A DNA stretch of 64,000 nt from NCBI GenBank assembly GCA_947630725.1, contig CANRIS010000001.1, forward strand, positions 242,988 through 306,987, in the 5' to 3' direction. The position numbers and the translations under genes were made by a program. Shown here piece by piece: positions 41,419-50,202 of the stretch (position 1 is the first letter of the stretch; each line of letters starts with the position of its first letter). The notes below the pieces were generated by a model. It was not told the origin of the DNA and made no database searches. It saw only the letters and a list, made by a program, of their open reading frames with translations. Source of the DNA: an uncultured Clostridia bacterium. Lineage in GTDB: Bacteria; Bacillota; Clostridia; Lachnospirales; CAG-274.

Positions 41419-42231
41419 TCAGTCGGTGAATATCTGTACCCAGTATGTAACGCCGTTTTTGACAACATATCCGACACCTAACTTTCCGTAGGAGGAGTTC
41501 AGTATGTTTGCCCTGTGTCCGCTTGAATTCATCCATGCGTTCATAACGGCCTCGGGGGTTTTCTGTCCCTTGGCTATGTTTTCTCCCGCCGCTCTGTAGG
41601 ATATGCCGAGCTTTTGGAGCATCTGGAAGGGAGTTCCGTAGGTGGGCGAGGTATGGTCGAAATAATTCTTGTCAGCCATATCCTGCGCTTTGAGATTTGC
41701 CGCATAATTAAGAGATGAGTCAAGACTGAGAGGCTTGAGCCCATTGGCTGCTCTCTGACTGTTTACAAGTCTCTGTATGCTCTGAGCCGTGTCGGAGGCA
41801 GCGCTCTGGGGCTTTGTCTCGGGGCTCAGGGTCGTGGCCTCTGTACTTGGCTCTTTGTATGTAGGTTCGGTCTGCGGACTTGGGGATTTTGTAGGGGTTT
41901 CGGCAGGCTTGTCAGGCTTTTCCTCGGGAGCCTTTGTGGGGGTTTCGGTCTTTTTTGTCTCCTCCGGGGCAGGTGTTTTGGCCGAGGTGGTACATTTGCC
42001 GCTGTTTGACTGAACACAGCCCTTCTGAGACTGTCCGCAGTTTTGTTTGCCGCTCTTTATGTATTTGTCAAGCAGACTCTTAAGCTCTGAGCTTTTGAAG
42101 GTGCAGCCATATGTTTTCTGCGCGCCCGGATATGAGAGCCTTCCCACATATATGCAGGAGCCTCCTGCCGCAAAGGTGGTCTGAGAAAGTACAAGTGTGA
42201 GCGAAAGTGTAAGTATTGCCAATTTTTTCAT
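41419..42231 (-). CDS. Secreted CAP/SCP-domain protein
   Basis: A 270-residue exported protein. The signal peptide is MKKLAILTLSLTLVLSQTTF (cut after FAA). A cysteine-containing segment follows (about 25-85, five cysteines including GKQNCGQSQKGC), then a low-complexity linker (about 86-145) rich in Pro, Thr, Lys and Glu. The C-terminal CAP domain (about 147-270) has VNSQRAANGLKPLSLDSSLN, NYFDHTSPTYGTPFQML and GENIAKGQKTPEAVMNAWMN, ending SSGHRANILNSSYGKLGVGY. The acidic and histidine pocket residues typical of bacterial YkwD-type proteins are there. Function of these proteins in bacteria is poorly known. AAGGAGATGA precedes the ATG. Two palindromes sit upstream at 42313-42360. Confidence 0.9.
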   Translation of the reverse strand: MKKLAILTLSLTLVLSQTTFAAGGSCIYVGRLSYPGAQKTYGCTFKSSELKSLLDKYIKSGKQNCGQSQKGCVQSNSGKCTTSAKTPAPEETKKTETPTKAPEEKPDKPAETPTKSPSPQTEPTYKEPSTEATTLSPETKPQSAASDTAQSIQRLVNSQRAANGLKPLSLDSSLNYAANLKAQDMADKNYFDHTSPTYGTPFQMLQKLGISYRAAGENIAKGQKTPEAVMNAWMNSSGHRANILNSSYGKLGVGYVVKNGVTYWVQIFTD

Positions 42232-42312
42232 AAGGTCATCTCCTTGCTTTGATTTTTTGGGGGATGGGCTTTTCCCCTTTGCATAAATATGTACTCCGAA
42301 GTCTTAAGTCTT

Positions 42313-42360
42313 TGTAACGTATGTTACGGGGACTTTGTGACTTCTGTAATATATGTTACA
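42313..42360. promoter_or_regulatory. Two 16-bp palindromic operator candidates
   Basis: tgtaacgtatgttacg (42313-42328) and tgtaatatatgttaca (42345-42360) share the pattern TGTAA-N6-TTACR. Their centres are 32 bp apart, about three helical turns, so one dimer-binding protein could sit on the same face of both. They lie 80-130 bp upstream of the CAP gene and about 355-400 bp upstream of crt. Confidence 0.6.
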
Positions 42361-42647
42361 GAAAAATTACAAAAAAATAAATGCAAAATATATGGCAAAA
42401 AATGAATATAAAGGCTGCGCAGGAAGAAATTATACCAAAAACGCCGAATTATTGTCACATTAAGGAAGAGCATACAAAAATAAATAAACAATTCCATAAA
42501 CTGCAAGTGACAATATTTTAACAAAGTTAAACGTCAAAAAGACTGTATGTATATAAGTATTTATCTATAAAAATATACAAAAACGGAGGCTATTTGTGCT
42601 GAAAATTTGACAAAAGGGCAAAAAATAAATTTGTCGGATAATTGTTG
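42361..42647. other. AT-rich intergenic stretch before the butyrate operon
   Basis: About 290 bp of AT-rich DNA with no open frame of coding character and no terminator. It separates the palindromes from the crt promoter. Confidence 0.5.
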
Positions 42648-42676
42648 TTTACAGAGATAAATAAAAGGTGTATAAT
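42648..42676 (+). promoter_or_regulatory. Promoter of the butyrate operon
   Basis: TTTACA (42648-42653) and TATAAT (42671-42676) are 17 bp apart, 39 bp before the crt ATG. Confidence 0.75.
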
Positions 42677-42714
42677 TAGATCAATAAAATTTATAATGAA
42701 AAGAGGTTAAAAAA

Positions 42715-43488
42715 ATGTCAAACATCATTACAGAGATCAATGATCATGTTGCCATCCTCAAAATCAACAGACCAAAGGCTCTCAACGCTCTCAACGATGA
42801 AGTCCTTAAGGAGCTTGGCGAGGCTTTTGCCGAGGCTGAGGCCAATGAAGATGTGTATGTGATCATTATCACAGGCGAGGGAAAGGCCTTCGTTGCAGGT
42901 GCCGACATAGCTCAGATGAAGGATTTCGGCGCTGTGGAAGGCAAGGCTTTCGGCGCCTTCGGAAACGGCGTGTTTATGGCTATCGAAAATTCTGTAAAGC
43001 CTGTTATCGCCGCTGTAAACGGATTCGCTCTTGGCGGAGGAAACGAGCTTGCTCTTGCTTGTGATATGAGAATAGCCTCATCAAAAGCAAAATTCGGTCA
43101 GCCCGAGGTGGGTCTCGGCATAACCCCCGGCTTTGGCGGAACCCAGAGACTTCCCAGAGTCGTAGGCAGCGCAAAGGCTATGGAGCTTATACTTACGGGC
43201 AAGACCATAAAGGCAGAGGAGGCTCTCGAAATAGGTCTTGTAAACAAGGTAGTTGAGCCCGAGGCGCTTATGGACGAGGCTTTGGCTTTGGCGCAGGCTA
43301 TATGTCAGAATGCGCAGATCGCCGTAAGACAGTCAAAAGCCTGCATAAACAGAGGACTTCAGACTGATATGGCTACGGGTACGGCTTTTGAGGCGGAGGC
43401 TTTCGGACTCTGTTTTGCAACAGAGGATCAGAAGGAAGGCATGAGCGCTTTTGTTGAAAAAAGAGAAAAGAATTTTAAAAACAGATAA
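42715..43488 (+). CDS. crt: 3-hydroxybutyryl-CoA dehydratase (crotonase)
   Basis: Dehydrates 3-hydroxybutyryl-CoA to crotonyl-CoA. The 257 residues show the crotonase fold: ILKINRPKALNALNDEVLKE, the oxyanion segment GKAFVAGADIAQMKD, and GFALGGGNELALACDMRIAS, which holds the first catalytic glutamate. The second glutamate is in KFGQPEVGLGITPGFGGTQR. All catalytic positions are present. AGAGG precedes the ATG. It is the first gene after the promoter at 42648, with hbd 25 bp downstream. Confidence 0.96.
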   Translation: MSNIITEINDHVAILKINRPKALNALNDEVLKELGEAFAEAEANEDVYVIIITGEGKAFVAGADIAQMKDFGAVEGKAFGAFGNGVFMAIENSVKPVIAAVNGFALGGGNELALACDMRIASSKAKFGQPEVGLGITPGFGGTQRLPRVVGSAKAMELILTGKTIKAEEALEIGLVNKVVEPEALMDEALALAQAICQNAQIAVRQSKACINRGLQTDMATGTAFEAEAFGLCFATEDQKEGMSAFVEKREKNFKNR

Positions 43489-43513
43489 AAAATCAAAATA
43501 ACGGAGGTACAAA

Positions 43514-44359
43514 ATGATAAAAACAGTATTTATTCTGGGCGCAGGACAGATGGGTCTCGACATAGGACAGGTTATGGCAAAGGCAGGCCTTGACGTAACA
43601 TTCAGAGATATTAACGACATTATTCTCCAGAATGCAAAGGCAAAGCTTGAAAAGGGTCTTGACAGACAAATCTCAAAGGGAAAGCTCACAGAAGAGGCAA
43701 AAAATGAGATAACATCGAGAATCTCATATACAACAGAGCTTCACGAGGCAAGAAACTCGGATCTTATAATAGAGGCTATAATCGAAAACGTAAAAATAAA
43801 GAAGGAAACCTTTGCAGCTCTTGAAGATATTTGTCACAACGACGCTATTTTTGCGACAAACACATCCTCTATCTCAATCACTGAGATTGCAAACGCCACA
43901 AGAAGACCCGACAGATTCATAGGTATGCACTTCTTCAACCCCGCAACGGTTATGAAGCTTGTAGAGGTTATAAGAGGACTTCACACATCTGACGAGACAT
44001 TCAATGAAATATATGAGCTTTCAAAGACCATAGGCAAGACCCCCGTTGAGGTCAAGGAAGGTCCCGGCTTCGTTGTAAACAAGATACTTGTACCTATGAT
44101 AAACGAGGCTATCGTTGTTCTTGAAGAGGGACTTGCAAGCGCAGAGGATATAGACACAGCTATGAAGCTCGGCTGCAACCACCCCATGGGACCTCTTGCT
44201 CTGGGCGATCTTATAGGTCTTGACACATGTCTGCATATTATGGAAGTGCTCCAGGCTGAGACAGGCGATCCCAAGTATCGTCCCGCAAAGCTTCTCCGTC
44301 AGATGGTAAGAGGCGGAAAGCTTGGCAGAAAGACAGGAGAAGGCTTCTTCAAATATTGA
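43514..44359 (+). CDS. hbd: 3-hydroxybutyryl-CoA dehydrogenase
   Basis: Reduces acetoacetyl-CoA to 3-hydroxybutyryl-CoA with NAD(P)H. The 281 residues fit the family. The Rossmann loop is FILGAGQMGLDIGQVMAKAG (GAGQMG, where GAGTMG is more common). The catalytic histidine lies in GMHFFNPATVMKLVEVIRG, followed by the dimer-domain motif GPGFVVNKILVPMINEA and the end GRKTGEGFFKY. Ribosome site CGGAGG precedes the ATG. It is followed by a 214-bp structured spacer before bcd. Confidence 0.97.
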   Translation: MIKTVFILGAGQMGLDIGQVMAKAGLDVTFRDINDIILQNAKAKLEKGLDRQISKGKLTEEAKNEITSRISYTTELHEARNSDLIIEAIIENVKIKKETFAALEDICHNDAIFATNTSSISITEIANATRRPDRFIGMHFFNPATVMKLVEVIRGLHTSDETFNEIYELSKTIGKTPVEVKEGPGFVVNKILVPMINEAIVVLEEGLASAEDIDTAMKLGCNHPMGPLALGDLIGLDTCLHIMEVLQAETGDPKYRPAKLLRQMVRGGKLGRKTGEGFFKY

Positions 44360-44422
44360 TATGAGCCTGTTGACAAGCCGTCTGCGTTTTAAGGTATAAC
44401 GGGACAGGGGCTTGCGAAAGGC

Positions 44423-44548
44423 TGTCGGGTATGAGGATCCTGAGATCTGCCCATACCCCCGACAAAATAGTTATTGTTTTAAGGGCATATCCGATCCGTA
44501 ATTCCGGCAGATTTAAAAGTCGAAAAATACGGGGTCGGATATATTGCC
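44423..44548 (+). other. Structured spacer between hbd and bcd
   Basis: Two stem-loops can form. Arms 44423-44433 and 44452-44464 pair tgtcgg/ccgaca and gtatg/catac with a 2-nt bulge. Arms 44484-44500 and 44528-44548 pair over about 17 positions (atatccga with tcggatat, ccgta with tacgg) with small bulges. Neither is followed by a T-run. They may protect or process the mRNA between the two cistrons. Confidence 0.55.
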
Positions 44549-44573
44549 TGTAACCTATAAGGAGGATCTACAA

Positions 44574-45728
44574 ATGGATTTTAGTTTATCAAAAAAGCAT
44601 CTTCTTGCAAGAGCGCTTTTTAAGGAATTTGCCGAAACAGAGGTAAAGCCCCTTGCATCGGAGGTCGATGAAACCGAAATTTTTCCGAGGCAGACTGTTG
44701 AAAAAATGGCAAAGGCAGGCTTTTTGGGAATCCCCATTCCCAAGGAATACGGCGGACAGGGCTGTGACGCTCTCACCTATGTAATGTGCGTTGAGGAGCT
44801 TTCAAAGGTATGCGCCACCACAGGCGTTATTGTATCGGCTCATACATCGCTTTGCTGCGATCCCCTGCTGACATACGGAACAGAGGAGCAGAAGCAGAAA
44901 TATCTCGTTCCTCTTGCAAAGGGCGAAAAGCTGGGCGCATTCGGCCTCACCGAACCCGGAGCAGGTACCGACGCTCAGGGTATGCAGACAAAGGCTGTTC
45001 TTGACGGAGACGAATATGTGCTTAACGGCAGCAAGATATTCATCACAAACGGCAAGGAGGCAGACATATATATCATCTTTGCCGTAACCGACATAGTTAC
45101 CGACAGGAGAGGCAGAGCAAAGAAGGAGATCTCGGCGTTTATCGTAGAAAAAGGCACACCCGGTTTCAGCTTCGGTACAAAGGAAAAGAAAATGGGTATA
45201 AGAGGTTCTTCCACATATGAGCTTATATTCACGGACTGCCGTGTTCCCAAGGAAAATCTTCTGGGAATAAAGGGCAAGGGCTTTGGTATGGCTATGCACA
45301 CTCTTGACGGAGGAAGAATAGGTATTGCATCGCAGGCTCTTGGCATAGCAGAGGGTGCTCTTGACAGAACAGTTGAGTATGTAAAGGAAAGGAAGCAGTT
45401 CGGCAGAGCTATAGGAGCTTTTCAGAATACACAGTTCCAGCTTGCAAACCTTGCCACAAACGTACAGGCTGCTCAGCTTATGGTATATAGGGCAGCAGAG
45501 GCAAAGGCTACGCAGAGCAGATATACCGTTGAGGCCGCTATGGCTAAGCTTTTCGCCGCAGAGGTGGCTATGGACGTGACAACAAAGTGCGTACAGCTCC
45601 ACGGCGGCTACGGCTATACGAGAGAATACGAAGTTGAGAGAATGATGCGTGACGCAAAGATAACGGAGATATACGAGGGTACCTCAGAGGTTCAGCGTAT
45701 GGTTATTTCCGGAGATCTTTTAAAGTAA
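44574..45728 (+). CDS. bcd: Butyryl-CoA dehydrogenase (acyl-CoA dehydrogenase family)
   Basis: Reduces crotonyl-CoA to butyryl-CoA; with EtfAB in Clostridia this can be electron-bifurcating and also reduce ferredoxin. From the ATG at 44574 (AAGGAGG upstream) it is 384 residues, [23 protein letters not shown]- and substrate-contact motifs are [20 protein letters not shown] and [15 protein letters not shown]. The catalytic base is the glutamate in [17 protein letters not shown]. The [12 protein letters not shown] motif is intact. etfB and etfA follow directly. Confidence 0.96.
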   Translation: MDFSLSKKHLLARALFKEFAETEVKPLASEVDETEIFPRQTVEKMAKAGFLGIPIPKEYGGQGCDALTYVMCVEELSKVCATTGVIVSAHTSLCCDPLLTYGTEEQKQKYLVPLAKGEKLGAFGLTEPGAGTDAQGMQTKAVLDGDEYVLNGSKIFITNGKEADIYIIFAVTDIVTDRRGRAKKEISAFIVEKGTPGFSFGTKEKKMGIRGSSTYELIFTDCRVPKENLLGIKGKGFGMAMHTLDGGRIGIASQALGIAEGALDRTVEYVKERKQFGRAIGAFQNTQFQLANLATNVQAAQLMVYRAAEAKATQSRYTVEAAMAKLFAAEVAMDVTTKCVQLHGGYGYTREYEVERMMRDAKITEIYEGTSEVQRMVISGDLLK

Positions 45729-45746
45729 TCAGGGAGGTATGCTGAA

Positions 45747-46529
45747 ATGAAAATAGTTGTTTGTATCAAACAGGTACCCGATACAAAGGGCGGAGTAAAA
45801 TTCAAGCCCGACGGTACATTGGACAGAGGAGCAATGCTTTCCATTATGAACCCCGACGACAAGGCAGGACTTGAGGCGGCGCTGAGACTTAAGGATCAGT
45901 ATGGCGCAGAGGTCACTGTACTTTCGATGGGACTTCCCAAGGCTGAGGATGTTCTGAGAGAGGCTCTCGCTATGGGCGCAGACAAGGCTATTCTTGTAAC
46001 GGACAGAGTTCTGGGCGGCGCAGACACATGGGCAACCTCCACAACAATTGCGGGAGCTATAAGAAATCTTGAATATGACCTTATAATTACGGGACGTCAG
46101 GCTATAGACGGCGATACGGCTCAGGTTGGCCCCCAGATTTCGGAGCATCTCAATATACCTGTTATATCCTATGCACAGGATATAAAGATAGACGGAGACA
46201 GCGTTATAGTGGAAAGACAGTTTGACGACAGATACCATGTACTCAAAGCAAAAATGCCCTGTCTTATAACAGCTCTCTCCGAGCTTAATACTCCCAGATA
46301 TATGACACCCGGCGGAATTTTTGACGCGTATGAGGCTGAAATAACACAGTACGGCAGAGCCGATCTCGTTGACGTAGACGACTCAAACTTAGGTCTTAAC
46401 GGCTCTCCCACAAAGATCGCAAAGGCATCCGACAAGGTAAGAAAGGGAGCAGGCGAAAAGGTCAGCCTTGACCCCGAAGCTTCGGTCAAGTATATTATGG
46501 ATAAGCTTAGTGAAAAGCATATAATCTGA
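45747..46529 (+). CDS. etfB: Electron transfer flavoprotein, beta subunit
   Basis: Half of the flavoprotein that passes electrons from NADH to Bcd (and to ferredoxin if bifurcating). The 260 residues begin MKIVVCIKQVPDTKGGVKFK. The nucleotide-binding part reads LSMGLPKAEDVLREALAMGA and LIITGRQAIDGDTAQVGPQI; the latter is the EtfB signature that holds the second flavin in bifurcating Etfs. AGGGAGG precedes the ATG. It lies 18 bp after bcd and 27 bp before etfA. Confidence 0.96.
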   Translation: MKIVVCIKQVPDTKGGVKFKPDGTLDRGAMLSIMNPDDKAGLEAALRLKDQYGAEVTVLSMGLPKAEDVLREALAMGADKAILVTDRVLGGADTWATSTTIAGAIRNLEYDLIITGRQAIDGDTAQVGPQISEHLNIPVISYAQDIKIDGDSVIVERQFDDRYHVLKAKMPCLITALSELNTPRYMTPGGIFDAYEAEITQYGRADLVDVDDSNLGLNGSPTKIAKASDKVRKGAGEKVSLDPEASVKYIMDKLSEKHII

Positions 46530-46556
46530 TTATAAGGAAAGTGCGGTGAATAAAAA

Positions 46557-47570
46557 ATGGCATTAGAAGATTATAAGGGTGTTTTTATATATGCCCAGCA
46601 GGTTGACAACAAAATTGACAATATTGCCTATGAGCTTATAGGAAAGGGCAGAGAGCTTGCAGACGCTCTCTCGACCGATGTAACTGCCGTTCTTGTGGGA
46701 TCGGGAGTAAAGGAGCTTGCGGACAGTCTCGGCGAATACGGCGCTGACAAGGTAATCGTAGTGGACGATCCTCAGCTTAAGGAATACAGAACGGAGCCTT
46801 ATACACACGCTCTGGCATCGGTAATAAACGAATTCAAGCCTGAAATTATGCTTGTGGGCGCAACTGCGATAGGACGTGACTTAGGCCCCAGAGTTTCGGC
46901 AAGAGTCGCAACGGGACTTACGGCTGACTGTACATTTCTTGAAATAGGCGAATTCAGAGAAAAGCCCAATCAGCTTCTTATGACAAGACCTGCTTTCGGC
47001 GGCAATACGATAGCTACCATAGCTTGCCCCGACAACAGACCTCAGATGGCAACTGTACGCCCCGGCGTTATGCAGAAGCTTGAAAGAGTACCCGGCAGAA
47101 AAGCAGAGGTTATAGAGTATAAGACCGAATTTATACCCGATCACAAGTATGTTGAAATTCTCGATATAGTTAAGTCCGTATCGGAAACAGTCGATATTAT
47201 GGACGCAAAGATACTTGTTTCGGGCGGCAGAGGAATGGGCTCTCCCGAAAACTTCGGTATGCTTGAAGAGCTTGCAGAAGCCCTCGGAGGACAGGTAAGC
47301 TGTTCGAGAGCCGTTGTTGACGCAGGCTGGAAGCCGAAGGCTTTGCAGGTAGGACAGACAGGCAAGACCGTAAGACCCAATCTCTATATTGCCTGCGGTA
47401 TTTCGGGAGCAATTCAGCACCTTGCAGGTATGGAGGAATCCGACGTTATAATAGCAATCAACAAGGACGAGACGGCTCCTATATTTGATGTTGCAGACTA
47501 TGGCATCGTAGGCGATGTTAAGGTAATAGTACCCAAGCTTACAGAGGCCATAAAGAGCATCGCAAAATAA
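46557..47570 (+). CDS. etfA: Electron transfer flavoprotein, alpha subunit
   Basis: The FAD-carrying partner of EtfB. The 337 residues have the N-terminal half (GVFIYAQQVDNKIDNIAYEL; GATAIGRDLGPRVSARVATG) and the C-terminal FAD domain. That domain includes VSGGRGMGSPENFGMLEELA, VGQTGKTVRPNLYIACGISG and AIQHLAGMEESDVIIAINKD. All FAD motifs are intact. The ATG follows GGAAAGTGCGGTG. After it come the hairpin cluster and cloverleaf element (47665-47825), then thl. Confidence 0.97.
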   Translation: MALEDYKGVFIYAQQVDNKIDNIAYELIGKGRELADALSTDVTAVLVGSGVKELADSLGEYGADKVIVVDDPQLKEYRTEPYTHALASVINEFKPEIMLVGATAIGRDLGPRVSARVATGLTADCTFLEIGEFREKPNQLLMTRPAFGGNTIATIACPDNRPQMATVRPGVMQKLERVPGRKAEVIEYKTEFIPDHKYVEILDIVKSVSETVDIMDAKILVSGGRGMGSPENFGMLEELAEALGGQVSCSRAVVDAGWKPKALQVGQTGKTVRPNLYIACGISGAIQHLAGMEESDVIIAINKDETAPIFDVADYGIVGDVKVIVPKLTEAIKSIAK

Positions 47571-47664
47571 TTCCGCTGTCATAAGCCCCTTACAGGCAGT
47601 TCTGCCAAGCAGGGACTCCGGCATAACGGAGAAACAAATGCGGTATTGAATATAGAATAATGTT

Positions 47665-47714
47665 TCAAAGAAATGCGTCCGCATTTCTTTGACGGCTCTG
47701 CCTTCGGCAGAGCC
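47665..47714. repeat. Two perfect hairpins upstream of cloverleaf copy 2
   Basis: tcaaagaaatgc (47665-47676) pairs with gcatttctttga (47681-47692), loop gtcc. ggctctgcc (47694-47702) pairs with ggcagagcc (47706-47714), loop ttc. No T-run follows. The first resembles the last hairpin of the 300-bp repeat (tcatcaaaatgc with a 4-nt loop). Confidence 0.75.
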
Positions 47715-47722
47715 TGAAAAGG

Positions 47723-47825
47723 GGGCAGTGCGCAGGGAAGGCGTCAGCCTTCCCTGCGCTGCCCCTACCGCCGCCCGAAGGGCGGCGGTAGGGTGGGATT
47801 TTGCCGAAGGCAAAATCCACTGCCC
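47723..47825. repeat. Cloverleaf-forming intergenic element (copy 2)
   Basis: The closing stem gggcagt (47723-47729) pairs with actgccc (47819-47825). Inside are three hairpins: 13 bp with loop gtca (47730-47759), 11 bp extendable to 13 with loop gaa (core 47766-47790) and 10 bp with loop gaa (47796-47818). The topology is the same as copy 1 (4457-4552), and both are preceded by aagggggc, but the arm sequences are unrelated. It lies between etfA and thl in the direction of transcription. Confidence 0.75.
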
Positions 47826-47930
47826 ATATGTTTATATATTTATGTATATATATTATAAGTAAACGCCGAGGATTTTTGAATTTTTCAAGTCGGCGTTGTC
47901 ATAAAAATAATTTTTATGGAGGAAAAAAAC

Positions 47931-49112
47931 ATGAAGGAATTATACATTGTAAACTGCTGCCGTACGGCAATAGGTACATTCGGCGGTTCGCTCAGCAAGA
48001 CTCCCTCTCCCGTTCTCGGTTCTATCGTTATTAAAGAGGCCTTGAAGAGGGCAGAGGTTAAGCCCGAATGGGTTGACGAAGTATATTTCGGCTGCATACT
48101 TACAGCAGCTCTGGGACAGAACCCCGCAAGACAGGCTTCGCTTGGCGCAGGCCTTTCGGTTGACGTTCCTGCGACCACGATCGGTATGGTTTGCGGTTCG
48201 GGTATGAAGTCGGTCGTTGAGGGCGCAAGAACTATCCTTGCAGGAGATGCAGACATAGTTGTTACAGGCGGAACAGAAAATATGTCGATGGCTCCCTACG
48301 CTGTACCTACGGCACGTTATGGTGCAAGAATGTTCAACACAAATATGATCGACACAATGGTTAATGACGGTCTCTGGGACGTTTTCAACAACTATCATAT
48401 GGGTATCACGGCTGAGAACGTAGCAGATCAGTGGGGCATAACAAGAGAAGAGCTTGACGAATTTGCTCTTGCATCACAGGAAAAGGCTGCCGCAGCTATC
48501 GCATCGGGCAGATTTGAGGACGAGATCGTTCCCGTACCCGTAAAGGTAAAGAAAGAAACCGTAGAATTTAAGGTTGACGAGCATCCGAGAGCAACATCTC
48601 TCGAAAAGCTTGCAAAGCTTCGCCCCGCTTTCAAGCCTGACGGCGGAAAGGTAACAGCCGGCAACGCATCGGGTATAAATGACGGAGCCGCAGCAATAGT
48701 TCTTGCTTCGGGCGAGGCAGTTGAAAAGTATGGTCTTAAGCCTATGGCAAAGCTCATCGGCTGGGGTCAGGCAGGCGTAGATCCTTCGATCATGGGCGTA
48801 GGCCCTGTGGGAGCATCTAAAAACGCTCTTAAGAAGGCAGGACTTACCGTAGAGGATATGGATCTTATCGAGGCAAACGAGGCTTTCGCAGCTCAGTCTG
48901 TTGCAGTAGCAAGAGAGCTTAAGTTTGATATGAGCAAGGTCAACGTAAACGGCGGCGCAATCGCTCTCGGTCACCCCGTAGGAGCATCGGGCGCAAGAAT
49001 CATCGTTACCCTCCTTCACGAAATGCAGAAGAGAGAAAATGCCAAGAAGGGTCTTGCAACTCTCTGTATCGGCGGCGGAATGGGTATAGCCACAGTATTT
49101 GAAAAGTGCTGA
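47931..49112 (+). CDS. thl: Acetyl-CoA acetyltransferase (thiolase)
   Basis: Condenses two acetyl-CoA to acetoacetyl-CoA, the first step toward butyryl-CoA. The 393 residues begin [20 protein letters not shown]. The acylated cysteine lies in [17 protein letters not shown], the catalytic histidine in [20 protein letters not shown] and the second cysteine in [13 protein letters not shown]. The ATG at 47931 has GGAGG 9 bp upstream; an upstream in-frame ATG contains that site. Placing thl last, 360 bp after etfA and behind the cloverleaf element, differs from the tight spacing of the other genes and may give it separate expression. Confidence 0.97.
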   Translation: MKELYIVNCCRTAIGTFGGSLSKTPSPVLGSIVIKEALKRAEVKPEWVDEVYFGCILTAALGQNPARQASLGAGLSVDVPATTIGMVCGSGMKSVVEGARTILAGDADIVVTGGTENMSMAPYAVPTARYGARMFNTNMIDTMVNDGLWDVFNNYHMGITAENVADQWGITREELDEFALASQEKAAAAIASGRFEDEIVPVPVKVKKETVEFKVDEHPRATSLEKLAKLRPAFKPDGGKVTAGNASGINDGAAAIVLASGEAVEKYGLKPMAKLIGWGQAGVDPSIMGVGPVGASKNALKKAGLTVEDMDLIEANEAFAAQSVAVARELKFDMSKVNVNGGAIALGHPVGASGARIIVTLLHEMQKRENAKKGLATLCIGGGMGIATVFEKC

Positions 49113-49127
49113 TATTCATCTGAAATA

Positions 49128-49235
49128 AAAAACAGTCTTAGCTGTGACAGGGGCAAAGCGGCATATCGAAATATCGACATATTGACATATTGATATATCG
49201 GTATGGCTTTGCCCCGTACGGCTGCGGCTGTTTTT
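49128..49235 (+). terminator. Large terminator after thl, with 8-bp repeats in its loop
   Basis: Outer arms aaaaacag (49128-49135) and ctgttttt (49228-49235), and inner arms ggggcaaagc (49150-49159) and gctttgcccc (49206-49215), form a two-level stem ending in a T-run. The apical part holds five tandem 8-bp units at 49163-49202: atatcgaa, atatcgac, atattgac, atattgat, atatcggt. Confidence 0.75.
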
Positions 49236-49259
49236 GTTTTTGATATATATTTTTGGATT

Positions 49260-50090
49260 TTATGTATGCTGCTCCTGCGGGGCTTTTTTTATTCTCAGCT
49301 TTATTTCAAAAAAGGAGCCGTCCTTTTCTTCGGTATAGGTTGTTTCAAGCCCCGAGTCGTTCATTGCGGAGACGGCATTTTTTATGGTGCTTGTAAAAAT
49401 ACTTATGTCTTTATAATATTTTTTTATTCTCGGCTTGAATGTCTCGTCTGTGACCTCGGTTTTGTCGTCCTCCTTGAGCCTGTTGACAAGTCTGGCAGCT
49501 GATTTGGTGTCCAGTCTATATTTTATTATTTCATCAACGGCCTTGTCCTGTGTTTCTTCGTCATCAAGACCCGCTATAAGACAGGCATAATCCTCCAAAG
49601 GCTCCAGACCCTCCATTTTTTCTCTTATAGGCTGACTTATTTTTGAAAGCAGAAGTCTCTTGTTGACAAACTCCTCGCTGACGCCAAGCATACGGCATAT
49701 ATCCTCCGTTGAATATGCGAATATGGATCCAAGCCTTTCAAGACCCGAGGCCTCCTCAAAAACACTCAGCTTTTCTCTCTGTATGTTTTCAATGAGAGAC
49801 AGGGCGGCTGCATCCTTATCGCGTATGTTTATAATAACGGACGGTATAAGCTCCAGACCTGCCATTTTCGCTGCTTTCAGCCGTCTTTCTCCTGCTGCCA
49901 GCTCATATCTGCCTTCTCCCATAAACCGCACGCTTACGGGCTGCAAAATGCCATATCTCTTTATTGACTGCGAAAGCTTCATAAGCTTCATTGTGTCGAA
50001 GCTTCTTCGGGGCTGAAACGGCCCCGGATTTATCATACCTATGGGAATATACACGATCTTGTCACTTACATTCATACAGCAGTTCAACAT
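49260..50090 (-). CDS. ParB/Spo0J/Noc-family DNA-binding protein
   Basis: A 276-residue CTP-type ParB-like clamp protein. The N-terminal domain has PIGMINPGPFQPRRSFDTMK, the CTP-binding motif LAAGERRLKAAKMAGLELIP (GERR) and SLIENIQREKLSVFEEA (ENxQRE). The HTH region is YSTEDICRMLGVSEEFVNKR. The C-terminal 70 residues are lysine- and glutamate-rich and lack the usual dimer end of Spo0J. I start at the ATG at 50090, which follows AGGGGGCAAGG; two upstream in-frame ATGs are weaker. parA, gidB or rpoN-type neighbours are absent, so this is not the standard chromosomal parAB locus. It could be a Noc homologue or a relic of a plasmid. Confidence 0.85.
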   Translation of the reverse strand: MLNCCMNVSDKIVYIPIGMINPGPFQPRRSFDTMKLMKLSQSIKRYGILQPVSVRFMGEGRYELAAGERRLKAAKMAGLELIPSVIINIRDKDAAALSLIENIQREKLSVFEEASGLERLGSIFAYSTEDICRMLGVSEEFVNKRLLLSKISQPIREKMEGLEPLEDYACLIAGLDDEETQDKAVDEIIKYRLDTKSAARLVNRLKEDDKTEVTDETFKPRIKKYYKDISIFTSTIKNAVSAMNDSGLETTYTEEKDGSFFEIKLRIKKAPQEQHT

Positions 50091-50202
50091 AGCCTTGCCC
50101 CCTGTCATATTTTTATGATAATTATATTTTACCATATTTTACCATTTAATCAAGGGGATTCGCCTGTTAAAAATCGACAAGCCGCATGGCTTTTTTTAAA
50201 TT

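Noticed and set aside
44802..45602. Minus-strand open frame of 266 codons opposite bcd
   Set aside because: Antisense shadow of bcd; the plus strand has all acyl-CoA dehydrogenase motifs.
46881..47813. Minus-strand open frame of 310 codons opposite etfA
   Set aside because: Antisense shadow of etfA, cysteine- and tyrosine-rich with no recognisable domain.
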